Made by a program: the position numbers and the translations under genes
Shown here: positions 1-6,128 of the stretch, in pieces
Position numbering within the stretch: position 1 is the stretch's first letter
How the letters are laid out: each line of letters opens with the position of its first letter
From: Klenkia sp.
GTDB lineage: Bacteria > Actinomycetota > Actinomycetes > Mycobacteriales > Geodermatophilaceae
NCBI GenBank assembly: GCA_025966215.1
Contig: JAOPVM010000314.1
Coordinates: forward strand, 1-7,890
Direction of reading: 5' to 3'
Length of the DNA: 7,890 bases
Notes under the pieces: generated by a model
Database searches by the model: none
What the model was told of the DNA's origin: nothing
The model's input: only the letters and a program-made list of their open reading frames with translations

Positions 1-851
1 CAGCGGGCGCGGGCCGCGGAGATGGTGGCCCCGAACCCGGTGGTCGCCGTGTCGTGACCGGTGCTCGAGTCGAGCAGGTCCTCGACGTCGATGGTGATCA
101 CCACCTGCGGCTTGACCGTCCGCAGGAACGGCAGGGCCCCGGCAGCCAAGGTGTTGTCGGCCCACTGCACCAGCGCATCGGCCTGCTGCTGGGCCCTGGT
201 GCGCAGGTCCCCGAGGGGCCGATCGGCCTGCACCATCGACTCGATCACCGCCTGGACCTTCTCGAAGCCCACGGCATCGAGGTCGAAGCGCCCGGACCCC
301 GAGCCGTTGGCATGCCGGGTCATCGTGAACCGGCGCTCCTCGGTCGGGTCGGGCTCGGGACCGTCGGGGTCCAGCGCGGTGCGGAACGCGGTCACCGCCG
401 TCGCCAGCTTGGTGTGCGGCAACGTCCGCGCGACCTCGGTCCACGCTTCGTCGAAGGCATCCAGGTCGACGTCCTGATCAGCCGCCGCGGCGATGTCGCA
501 GGGCCGCAGCGCATCTGCCACGACCCCGACCTGCGCCGCGGTCACCGCACCCTCGGCGAACGCGGCCTCCAACCGCGGCAGGTGCTCCAGCACCCGGCCC
601 GCCTTCACCACGCCAGCTGCGGCACCCGTGGAGTAGTGGTGGTGGCCACGCAGCAACGACTGCATCGTCGTGAGCCCGTCGTGCTCCGCGGCACCCACGA
701 CGTCGGCGTGCCGCACGGTGCGGGTCAGCTCCGCGTTCAGCCGGTTGATCGACTGCACGATCTCCGCGGTGCGGTCGAGCAGCTGCCCGGCCACCAGTGA
801 GTGCAGGTCCTCGGCCGAGAGGGCGTCCACAGCGGACCGGAGCTCGCTCAC
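1..851 (-). CDS. DUF222 / 13E12-repeat family protein (partial, C-terminus beyond the window)
   Basis: Reading leftwards from a GTG at 849-851, an open frame of 283 codons runs off the window edge without a stop. It begins MSELRSAVDALSAEDL and contains 'LDRTAEIVQSINRLNAELTRTVR', 'HDGLTTMQSLLRGHH', 'AGRVLEHLPRLEAAFAEGAVTAAQV' and 'RRFTMTRHANGSGSGRFDLD'. These are hallmarks of DUF222, the N-terminal domain of the actinobacterial 13E12 family. Members usually carry a C-terminal HNH endonuclease domain, which would lie outside this window, so nuclease activity is inferred and not seen. The start is fixed by GGGGAGG about 5 nt upstream. A LexA-type box and a -10 hexamer lie just upstream, suggesting DNA-damage induction, as known for several M. 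tuberculosis 13E12 genes. Such genes are often multi-copy and recombination-prone. Family assignment is confident; the biological role is not established. Confidence 0.88.
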   Translation of the reverse strand, partial: MSELRSAVDALSAEDLHSLVAGQLLDRTAEIVQSINRLNAELTRTVRHADVVGAAEHDGLTTMQSLLRGHHHYSTGAAAGVVKAGRVLEHLPRLEAAFAEGAVTAAQVGVVADALRPCDIAAAADQDVDLDAFDEAWTEVARTLPHTKLATAVTAFRTALDPDGPEPDPTEERRFTMTRHANGSGSGRFDLDAVGFEKVQAVIESMVQADRPLGDLRTRAQQQADALVQWADNTLAAGALPFLRTVKPQVVITIDVEDLLDSSTGHDTATTGFGATISAARAR

Positions 852-868
852 GACACCTCCCCAGCTGT

Positions 869-884
869 TCGATCAGGTGTTCGA
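869..884 (-). promoter_or_regulatory. LexA-binding SOS box upstream of the DUF222 gene
   Basis: On the minus strand the sequence reads TCGAAC-ACCT-GATCGA. The mycobacterial/actinobacterial SOS box is TCGAAC-N4-GTTCGA, so 11 of the 12 defined positions match and only one base of the second half-site differs. It sits 17 bp upstream of the GTG and immediately downstream of the -10 hexamer, over the expected transcription start, where a repressor would block initiation. Binding is inferred from the consensus match and from the known LexA control of 13E12 genes in M. tuberculosis. Confidence 0.7.
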
Positions 885-890
885 AGTCTA
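885..890 (-). promoter_or_regulatory. Probable -10 box of the DUF222 gene
   Basis: TAGACT on the minus strand fits the actinobacterial TANNNT -10 consensus and directly abuts the SOS box. It places the start of transcription inside or at the edge of that box, about 25-30 nt before the GTG. No convincing -35 hexamer is visible 16-19 bp further upstream. Confidence 0.45.
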
Positions 891-933
891 CCGCGATCTG
901 GCCCCGCGAGACACCTGGATCCCCAGCTCAGCG

Positions 934-968
934 GGCTGTCCACAGATGCGTAGGAGGCCTTGACAGCC
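934..968 (-). terminator. Weak hairpin between the SDR and DUF222 genes
   Basis: A perfect 7-bp inverted repeat (GGCTGTC at 934-940, GACAGCC at 962-968) encloses a 21-nt loop and begins about 13 nt after the SDR stop codon. It could be a weak transcript end for the SDR gene, but the loop is long and there is no U-rich tail, so the role is uncertain. Confidence 0.25.
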
Positions 969-981
969 GGCACCCGGGAGG

Positions 982-1650
982 TCAGCGCCCGTCCACGACC
1001 GTGTCCACGGCCCACTCGCCGCGCGGCTGCGCGTGGAGCTCCCAGTACGCGTCGGCGAGCCGATCGGGGTCGAGCACCGTGCCCGGGGTGATGACCCCGA
1101 CGACGGTCACGCTCGCGACGTGCACGCCGTCGCCGGCCAGCTGCTCGTGCAGCACGGCCACCGCGTTGCGCAGCGCCGCCTTGCCCAGCGTCAGCGACGC
1201 GTGCTCCGGGTCCGGGTGGAGCGCCGGGCCACCGCCGGTCACCAGCAGCGTCCCTGCCCCGGCCGAACGCATCGCCGGGGTGAACACCTGCGCCGCGACG
1301 GCGGCGCCGACCACGTCGACGGTCAGCGCGTGCTGCAGGTGCTCGGCGTCCGCGGTGAGCAGGTCGTCGCCGACCACCAGGCCGACGTTGTAGACCACCA
1401 CGCCCGGGGAGCCGACGGTCTCCAGGGCCGCGCGGAAGGCGGTCGGGTCACCGGCGTCGGCGGTCACCGTGGAGACGGACACCCCGGCAGCTCGGAGGTC
1501 GGCGGCCAGCGGGGACAGCGTCGAGGCGGTGCGGGCGACGAGGGTGACGGCGAAGCCCTCCCGGCCGAAGCGGCGGGCGATGCCGGCGCCGAGGCCGGGT
1601 CCGGCGCCGATGACGACGACGTGACGGGGGTCGGTGGGTGCAGTGGCCAC
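982..1650 (-). CDS. Atypical short-chain dehydrogenase/reductase (SDR) family protein
   Basis: The product is about 222 aa and has a Rossmann fold. After a short N-terminus comes beta-1 and the nucleotide-binding loop [16 protein letters not shown] (glycine motif at about residues 15-21), then 'VTLVARTAS', a 'TADAGD' loop, and 'VVYNVG' in place of the usual NNAG (about 87-90). The active site is altered. The segment that normally carries the catalytic Ser reads '[10 protein letters not shown]', and the YxxxK motif reads LTLGK: Lys is kept (about 157) and Tyr is replaced by Leu. It should still bind NAD(P)(H), but ordinary dehydrogenase chemistry is doubtful. I start at the GTG at 1648-1650, which gives a typical SDR N-terminus. 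An in-frame GTG at 1699-1701 would add 17 residues, and neither has a good ribosome binding site. It is divergent from nhaA. The substrate is unknown. Confidence 0.82.
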   Translation of the reverse strand: MATAPTDPRHVVVIGAGPGLGAGIARRFGREGFAVTLVARTASTLSPLAADLRAAGVSVSTVTADAGDPTAFRAALETVGSPGVVVYNVGLVVGDDLLTADAEHLQHALTVDVVGAAVAAQVFTPAMRSAGAGTLLVTGGGPALHPDPEHASLTLGKAALRNAVAVLHEQLAGDGVHVASVTVVGVITPGTVLDPDRLADAYWELHAQPRGEWAVDTVVDGR

Positions 1651-1761
1651 GGCAGGAAGGTGCCCCCGCCGGACCCGCGCGACACCGGTAACCTCGACCA
1701 CGGTGCGCCGGGAAGTCTGGTCGGCAACTCCTCAGCCGACCCCCGCACCCGGAGCCGCCCC

Positions 1762-3111
1762 GTGACCTCCCCCGCCCGGCTCTTCTCCCGTGGCACCTAC
1801 GCCGAAGCCACCCGCATCGCCGCTCTCCTGCGCAAGGAGACCGTCGGCGGCGTCCTGCTGATCATCGGCGCCGCCATCGCCCTGGTCTGGGCCAACACCC
1901 CCTGGGCCGCGGCCTACGAGGGCCTGCGCGACACCGTCGTCGGACCCTCCGCGCTGCACCTGGACCTCAGCCTGGGCACCTGGGCCGCCGACGGGCTGCT
2001 GGCGGTCTTCTTCTTCGTCGCCGGGCTCGAGCTCAAGCGCGAGTTCGTCGCCGGCGACCTGCGCGATCCCCGCAAGGCCGCCCTGCCGGTCGCCGCGGCC
2101 GTCGGCGGCATGGTCGTCCCGGCCCTCATCTACACGGTGGTCAACCTGGGCAGCGACGACGGGCTGACCGGCTGGGCGATCCCGACCGCGACCGACATCG
2201 CCTTCGCCCTCGCCGTCCTCGCCGTGATCAGCACCCACCTGCCGGCCGCGCTGCGCACGTTCCTGCTGACCCTCGCCATCGTCGACGACCTGCTCGCCAT
2301 CACGATCATCGCGGTCTTCTACTCGTCGTCACTGGCGTTCGGTCCGCTCGCCCTCGCGCTGGTCCCGCTGGCGCTGTTCGGGTTCCTGGTGCAGCAGCGG
2401 ATCCGGCACTGGTGGCTGCTGATCCCGCTCGCCGTCCTCACCTGGGGCCTGGTGCACGAGTCCGGGGTGCACGCCACGGTCGCGGCCGTCCTGCTGGCGT
2501 TCACCGTCCCGGTGGTGCGCAAGGCCCCCGGCGAGGGCCCCGGCCTGGCCGAGCACTTCGAGCACCGCATCCGGCCGCTCTCGGCCGGCATCGCCGTCCC
2601 CGTCTTCGCCTTCTTCTCCGCCGGGGTCACCGTCGGCGGGCTGTCGGGGCTGGGTGCCTCGCTCACCGACTCCGTGGCGATCGGCATCATCGCCGGTCTG
2701 GTGCTCGGCAAGGCAGTCGGGATCAGCGGCGCCACCTGGCTGGTCAGCCGGTTCACCAAGGCCGAGCTGGACACCGACCTGCGCTGGCCCGACGTCATGG
2801 GCCTCTCCCTCCTGGCCGGCATCGGGTTCACCGTCTCGCTGCTCATCGGCGAGCTGGCCTTCGGTGCCGGGTCGCTGCGCGACGAGCACGTCAAGGTCGG
2901 CGTGCTCACCGGCACGCTGCTGGCCGCGCTGCTGGCGACCGCGGTGCTCAAGCCCCGGGACCGGGTCTACCGACGGATCGCCGAGGCCGAGGCCAGGGAC
3001 GACGACGGCGACGGCATCCCCGACGTCTACCAGCGGGAGGGGCTGGTGCCCCCGCGGGAGACCGTCGACGAGGCCTCCCAACGCCGCCGCCAGCCGTTCA
3101 CGGACAGCTGA
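1762..3111 (+). CDS. nhaA: Na+/H+ antiporter NhaA
   Basis: This 449-aa multi-span membrane protein exchanges cytoplasmic Na+ (or Li+) for external protons, supporting pH and sodium homeostasis. Core NhaA motifs appear in order: '[20 protein letters not shown]' (about 76-95), '[17 protein letters not shown]' (about 137-153), '[11 protein letters not shown]' with the paired aspartates D175-D176, '[16 protein letters not shown]' (about 232-247), '[10 protein letters not shown]' and '[18 protein letters not shown]' (about 350-367). D145 and D175/D176 correspond to E. coli D133 and D163/D164, the ion-binding aspartates. The GTG start is chosen because GGAG at 1751-1754 lies 7 nt upstream and the protein then starts like other family members; the frame stays open further upstream but reads low-complexity sequence. 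It is somewhat longer than E. coli NhaA (388 aa). The extra C-terminal tail is acidic and includes DDDGDGIPD (413-421), a thrombospondin type 3-like loop. The gene appears monocistronic. Confidence 0.95.
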   Translation: MTSPARLFSRGTYAEATRIAALLRKETVGGVLLIIGAAIALVWANTPWAAAYEGLRDTVVGPSALHLDLSLGTWAADGLLAVFFFVAGLELKREFVAGDLRDPRKAALPVAAAVGGMVVPALIYTVVNLGSDDGLTGWAIPTATDIAFALAVLAVISTHLPAALRTFLLTLAIVDDLLAITIIAVFYSSSLAFGPLALALVPLALFGFLVQQRIRHWWLLIPLAVLTWGLVHESGVHATVAAVLLAFTVPVVRKAPGEGPGLAEHFEHRIRPLSAGIAVPVFAFFSAGVTVGGLSGLGASLTDSVAIGIIAGLVLGKAVGISGATWLVSRFTKAELDTDLRWPDVMGLSLLAGIGFTVSLLIGELAFGAGSLRDEHVKVGVLTGTLLAALLATAVLKPRDRVYRRIAEAEARDDDGDGIPDVYQREGLVPPRETVDEASQRRRQPFTDS

Positions 3112-3120
3112 AGAACGGTG

Positions 3121-3150
3121 TTGCGCGGGTGCGAAAACCGGTCGTACGGT
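3121..3150 (+). promoter_or_regulatory. Candidate promoter of the small-ORF element
   Basis: TTGCGC (3121-3126) and TACGGT (3145-3150) are separated by 18 bp. The -10 fits TANNNT; the -35 shares its first three bases with TTGACA. Transcription would start near 3157, only a few nucleotides before the long Shine-Dalgarno-like sequence. The promoter lies within 10 bp of the nhaA stop codon. This is inferred from motif and placement only. Confidence 0.4.
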
Positions 3151-3161
3151 GACTGCACACG

Positions 3162-3177
3162 AGAGAGGAGGTGGTCC
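3162..3177 (+). promoter_or_regulatory. Extended Shine-Dalgarno-like sequence complementary to the whole 16S rRNA tail
   Basis: The sequence AGAGAGGAGGTGGTCC differs at only two positions from the complement of the bacterial 16S 3' tail, AGAAAGGAGGTGATCC. Both differences put G opposite U, so all 16 positions could pair. The GGAGG core (3167-3171) is 15 nt from the ATG at 3187 and 12 nt from an in-frame TTG at 3184, longer than the usual 5-9 nt. Confidence 0.55.
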
Positions 3178-3186
3178 GAACAATTG

Positions 3187-3222
3187 ATGTCGTTCAGGAC
3201 GCGTGAGGTGGCTGCCCGCTAG
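3187..3222 (+). CDS. Possible 11-aa peptide (MSFRTREVAAR) or leader ORF
   Basis: An ATG at 3187 opens 11 codons, MSFRTREVAAR, ending in TAG. It is preceded by the unusually long Shine-Dalgarno-like sequence, and its last codons lie in a GGUGGCU/AGCCGCC hairpin whose loop holds the Arg codon and the first base of the stop, so translation would melt the stem. An in-frame TTG just before the ATG is an alternative start. The peptide is basic, with three Arg. The sequence feels familiar from other actinobacteria, but I cannot tie it to a named family. The support is the ribosome-binding context and not the length, so confidence is low. Confidence 0.35.
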   Translation: MSFRTREVAAR

Positions 3223-3425
3223 CCGCCGTCCAGATGGGCCGCCCGCTCGGCACCGGATCGACCCGGTCTGAGCGCGTGGCATCGCCCGTCCGCCGATGGC
3301 GGCGAGCGAGTACCGGACAGTCACCCGACCCCCGGGCCGCCGACCCAGTCCAGTCGGCCCGCGAGCCGCTCCCCCGCCTCACCGCAGGGTCCAGCGCCGC
3401 GGAGCAGCCCGGGGGTTGTCCGTTC

Positions 3426-4046
3426 TCAGAACCCCCGTGCGGCCGTCACCCCCGCCGCGAGATCCGCGTCCAAGGGACCCAGCACCGCCGCCAGGTCGGA
3501 CTCGGTGAGCCCCGCTCCCGCCCGGCTCAACGCCTGCACCGCCGCCCGCGGTGTCGGCCAGTCCTGGCCCTGCTCGTCGGCGACGCCGTCCAGGTAGGAG
3601 TCGACGAACCCGACCAGCGCCGCGTCGCTGCCCGCCGGCAGCTGCAGCTCGGCGAACCCGTCGGGCAGGTCGTACGCCGCGCGCTGCCACCGGGCGCCGT
3701 CCCAGCCGTAGACGAAGCCGACGGCGCCCTCACGCGGCACCCCGGCCGCCCACCACTCGGGGACGTCGACCAGCAGCTCCCCGGTCGGCTCGCCGTCGCC
3801 CGCGCGGGTCAGCGCCGTCCGGGAGCCCTGGTGGTCCCAGCCGCTGAGCACCGCCAGCCCGGGCGCGGGCAGCACCAGCTGCGCGGTGTTCCCGCCGCCG
3901 TCGTCGTGCCACCACAGCCGACCTGCCGCGTCGTCCCGGGCGTGCGAGGCGGCGGGGAAGCCGAGCGCGGCGACGACGGCCGAGCTGGCGGCCCACCGCC
4001 CGCGCAGCACGTCGAGGGGGTCGAGGTCCACGGTCTGCAGCGGCAC
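3426..4046 (-). CDS. Hypothetical protein, tryptophan-rich, 206 aa
   Basis: I do not recognise this family. The product has no signal peptide or membrane span and looks soluble, with an Ala/Gly-rich alternation of short strands and helices. It contains nine Trp (including WW pairs at about 45-46 and 98-99), no Cys, and the stretches 'RLWWHDDGGGNTAQLVLPAPGLAVLSGWDHQGSRT' split over residues 43-77, 'PEWWAAGVPREGAVGFVYGW' (96-115) and a helical C-terminal part 'LTESDLAAVLGPLDADLAAG'. The GTG start at 4044-4046 is chosen because a TACTGT hexamer lies exactly 6 nt upstream, which fits a leaderless mRNA; there is no Shine-Dalgarno sequence. The start is 18 bp from that of the divergent membrane-protein gene. 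Coding potential is good (consistent G/C third positions), so I am confident it is a gene but not of what it does. Confidence 0.72.
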   Translation of the reverse strand: MPLQTVDLDPLDVLRGRWAASSAVVAALGFPAASHARDDAAGRLWWHDDGGGNTAQLVLPAPGLAVLSGWDHQGSRTALTRAGDGEPTGELLVDVPEWWAAGVPREGAVGFVYGWDGARWQRAAYDLPDGFAELQLPAGSDAALVGFVDSYLDGVADEQGQDWPTPRAAVQALSRAGAGLTESDLAAVLGPLDADLAAGVTAARGF

Positions 4047-4052
4047 GGCTGG

Positions 4053-4058
4053 ACAGTA
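4053..4058 (-). promoter_or_regulatory. -10 box of a probable leaderless transcript
   Basis: TACTGT on the minus strand matches TANNNT and is followed by 6 nt and then GTG. This puts the expected transcription start at the first base of the start codon, the usual arrangement of actinobacterial leaderless genes. No clear -35 is seen, which is common in such promoters. Confidence 0.5.
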
Positions 4059-4064
4059 GGCACG

Positions 4065-4450
4065 ATGGCCTGCGTGGACCCGCTGACCGTCCAGACCCGA
4101 CTCACCCAGGTGCTCTCCGGCTGGGCGGTGACGTCGGTGCTGGTCGGTGGTGCGCTGAGCCTGTCCCCGCGCACCCGCGGCTTCGGCCGGCAGACCGTGG
4201 CCTGGGCGCGATCGACGGCCTGATCGCCGGGATGGGCGCCCGCGACCGGGCCCGGCGCGGGCCCACCGACCCGGCCCGGCTGCGCAAGGTCCTGCTGGTC
4301 AACGCCGGTCTCGACGTCGGCCACCTCGCGCTCGGCGCGGGCCTGATGGGCACCACGCGCCGGCGGGGGGACGGCGCGGCGGTGGTCGTCCAGGGCGCCT
4401 TCCTGCTGGCCCTGGACGCCACCGCCGCGTCAGCCCTCAGAGGCGGCTGA
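4065..4450 (+). pseudogene. Small four-helix membrane protein, frameshifted
   Basis: Two overlapping reading frames together make one coherent protein. The first (from ATG 4065, or GTG 4074 giving MDPLTVQTRL) encodes 'VLSGWAVTSVLVGGALSL' and 'RGFGRQTVAW' and then stops at 4221-4223. The second continues 'GAIDGLIAGMGARDRARRGPTDPARLRKVLLVNAGLDVGH' in pieces to TGA at 4448-4450. Inserting one G in TGGGC at 4203-4207 restores W-G-A-I-D and a protein of about 125-128 aa with four predicted hydrophobic helices and a basic loop. It resembles small conserved actinobacterial membrane proteins (possibly DUF6992-like; unverified). Either the gene is inactivated, a G was lost in sequencing, or the ribosome slips at the G run. 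The 3' end overlaps the convergent DUF885 gene by 14 bp. Function is unknown. Confidence 0.65.
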
Positions 4451-6128
4451 GCTCGTCCGCCAGGTCGTCGAGGCCCAGCGACCCCTGCGAGAGCGCCGCC
4501 ATGTGCCACGCCTTGAGGTCGAAGTCGGCCCCCCGGGCGGCCTGCGCAGCCGCTCGTCCCTCCAGCCAGGCCCGCTCCCCCAGCTTGTAGCTGATCGCCT
4601 GCCCGGGCATGCCCAGGTAGCGCACCAGCTCGCTGTCCAGGAAGGCCGCGTCCCGGCCGCAGTACTCACCGAAGAACGCCCGCGCCAGCTCCGGGGTCCA
4701 CGGCCGGCCGCGGTGCTCGGCGAGCGCGCCGTCGGCGTCGGCCGGGATCGGCAGTTCCAGGTGCATGCCGATGTCGACGACCACCCGGACGGCGCGCATC
4801 TGCTGGGCGTCCAGGTAGCCCAGCCGGGCGCCGGGGTCGGTGAGGAAGCCGAGCTCGTCCATCAGCCGCTCGGCGTACAGCGCCCAGCCCTCGAGGTTGG
4901 CGCTGACCCCGCCGACCGCGGTCTGGTAGGTGGAGAGGTCCTTCGCGACGTAGGTCCACTGCGCCAGCTGGAGGTGGTGGCCCGGGACGCCCTCGTGGTA
5001 CCAGGTCGAGACCAGGTCCCACAGCGGGAAGCGGTCCTTGCCCAGGGTGGGCAGCCAGGTGCGGCCGGGCCGGGCGAAGTCCAGCGAGGGCCGGCTGTAG
5101 TACGGCGCGGCGGCGCTGCCGGGCGGGGCGATCATGGCCTCGACCCTGCGGATGGGCTCGGCGATGTCGAAGTGCGTGCCGTCGAGGGCGACGATCGCCT
5201 CGTCCATCATCTGCTGCAGCTGCTCGCGGATCGCCTCGACGCCCTCGACGGCCTCCCCGTGCTCGCCCAGCCAGCGCATCGCCTCCATCGGCGTCGACCC
5301 GGGCAGCACCAGCTCGGCCGCGGCGCGCTGCTCCTCGCGGATCCGGCGGTGCTCGGCCCAGCCCCAGGCGTAGGCGTCCTCCAGCCCGGTGCCCGTACCC
5401 AGGTCGCTGCCGTTCCAGCGCCGGGCGAAGCGGGCGTACCGCTCGCGGCCGACGGCGTCCGGGGTGCCCTGCGCCTGTGGCAGGTACACCTCGCGCAGGA
5501 AGTCGCGCACCTCGGCGACCGCACCGTCGGCGGCGGTCGCCGCGGCGTCCAGCTCCCCGCGCAGCTCGGCGGGCCCCTCGGCGACGACCCCGGCGAAGTA
5601 CGGCCCGGACAGCCACTCGTCGAGCTGGCCGACCACGGTCTCCACCTGGCGTGGGGCGGCGAACAGCCCGCGGGAGGCACCTTCGGTGAGGGTGGCCAGG
5701 TACCCGCGGTACGCCTCGGGCACCCGGGCCATCCGTCGGCCGAGCACGGCCCAGTCGTCGGTGGTGGCCAGCGGCATCATCGAGAACACCTGGCGCACCG
5801 AGTGCACCGGGGAGAACAGGTTCGACAGCTCGCGGTAGCCCTCCTGCGCCTCGTGCAGGTCGAGGGCTGCACCCAGCCGTTCGCGCAGCAGCCGGGCGCA
5901 CCGGAACTCGACCGGGTCCTCGGCCAGCGCGGGGTCGGCGGCGAGCACCCGGTCCAGCTCGGCGAGGGTGTCCCGGGCCAGCCGGGCCTCGGCCTCGAGC
6001 CCGGCCGGGGAGAGGTCGGGCAGCCGGTCGTCACCGGGGCGGGTGCCCAACGCGGTGGCGGTGATCGGGTCGAGGTCGCAGAGCGCGTCGACGTGGGCGT
6101 CGGCGACCTGGCGGGGGGTGCGGTTCAT
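4437..6128 (-). CDS. DUF885 family protein, putative zinc metallopeptidase
   Basis: The product is 563 aa and belongs to DUF885 (PF05960), helical proteins related in architecture to M3/Taq-type carboxypeptidases. The N-terminal half is helical with the family feature 'HVDALCDLDPITATALG'. The putative metal site is HEGVPGHH at residues 378-385 (codons near 4974-4997), followed by EGWALYAE at 413-420, which can supply the third ligand. It then has 'MRAVRVVVDIGMHLE' and the C-terminal 'YLGMPGQAISYKLGERAWLEGR'. No signal peptide is seen, so it is probably cytoplasmic. The ATG at 6126-6128 is chosen because it lies in ATGA overlapping the upstream stop by 4 bp and has GGAGAGG about 5 nt upstream; the open frame continues far upstream but is a shadow of the neighbouring gene. 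Length and motifs are complete. The substrate is unknown; peptide hydrolysis is inferred from the motif. Confidence 0.9.
   Translation of the reverse strand: MNRTPRQVADAHVDALCDLDPITATALGTRPGDDRLPDLSPAGLEAEARLARDTLAELDRVLAADPALAEDPVEFRCARLLRERLGAALDLHEAQEGYRELSNLFSPVHSVRQVFSMMPLATTDDWAVLGRRMARVPEAYRGYLATLTEGASRGLFAAPRQVETVVGQLDEWLSGPYFAGVVAEGPAELRGELDAAATAADGAVAEVRDFLREVYLPQAQGTPDAVGRERYARFARRWNGSDLGTGTGLEDAYAWGWAEHRRIREEQRAAAELVLPGSTPMEAMRWLGEHGEAVEGVEAIREQLQQMMDEAIVALDGTHFDIAEPIRRVEAMIAPPGSAAAPYYSRPSLDFARPGRTWLPTLGKDRFPLWDLVSTWYHEGVPGHHLQLAQWTYVAKDLSTYQTAVGGVSANLEGWALYAERLMDELGFLTDPGARLGYLDAQQMRAVRVVVDIGMHLELPIPADADGALAEHRGRPWTPELARAFFGEYCGRDAAFLDSELVRYLGMPGQAISYKLGERAWLEGRAAAQAARGADFDLKAWHMAALSQGSLGLDDLADELSRL

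Larger units (their letters stand above)
3157..3361 (+). ncRNA. Candidate structured small RNA or leader with a tiny ORF
   Basis: This stretch between nhaA and the next gene has no ordinary coding region, yet it is organised. It has a promoter-like pair, a 16-nt anti-Shine-Dalgarno complement and an 11-codon ORF, followed by a row of potential hairpins: 3207-3227 (7-bp stem GGUGGCU/AGCCGCC, one G-U pair), 3245-3273 (GCUC/GAGC outside ACCGG/CCGGU), 3290-3302 (CCGCC-GAU-GGCGG) and about 3334-3360 (GGGCCGAC/GUCGGCCC with a bulge). No plus-strand gene follows for over 700 bp, so it is not an obvious leader. If transcribed it would run towards the 3' end of the convergent minus-strand gene. I cannot name an RNA family; the 3' end and the very existence of the transcript are inferred. 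Some hairpins are expected by chance at this GC content. Confidence 0.35.

Noticed and set aside
937..946. DnaA-box-like CTGTCCACAG
   Set aside because: One mismatch to TTGTCCACA, isolated, with no cluster of boxes or AT-rich region; chance is sufficient.
1689..1694. TAACCT as a -10 box for nhaA
   Set aside because: It fits TANNNT but has no -35 partner at 16-19 bp, and nothing else supports it.
1033..1761. Long in-frame extension upstream of nhaA giving a 692-aa fusion
   Set aside because: The extra 243 residues are low-complexity Arg/Gly/Ala sequence that lies antisense to the SDR gene, which has clear family motifs. The GTG at 1762 has a GGAG 7 nt upstream and gives a normal NhaA start.
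3324..3385. Possible 6C RNA (C-rich loop hairpins)
   Set aside because: The C-runs here are only five long and are not clearly placed in the loops of two neighbouring stems, so the 6C pattern is not met.
3234..4064. Plus-strand 329-aa reading frame starting MGRPLGTGST
   Set aside because: Most of it runs antisense to the 206-aa gene and is compositionally a shadow. Only the part after 4065 has membrane-protein character. A very short real peptide at its beginning cannot be excluded.
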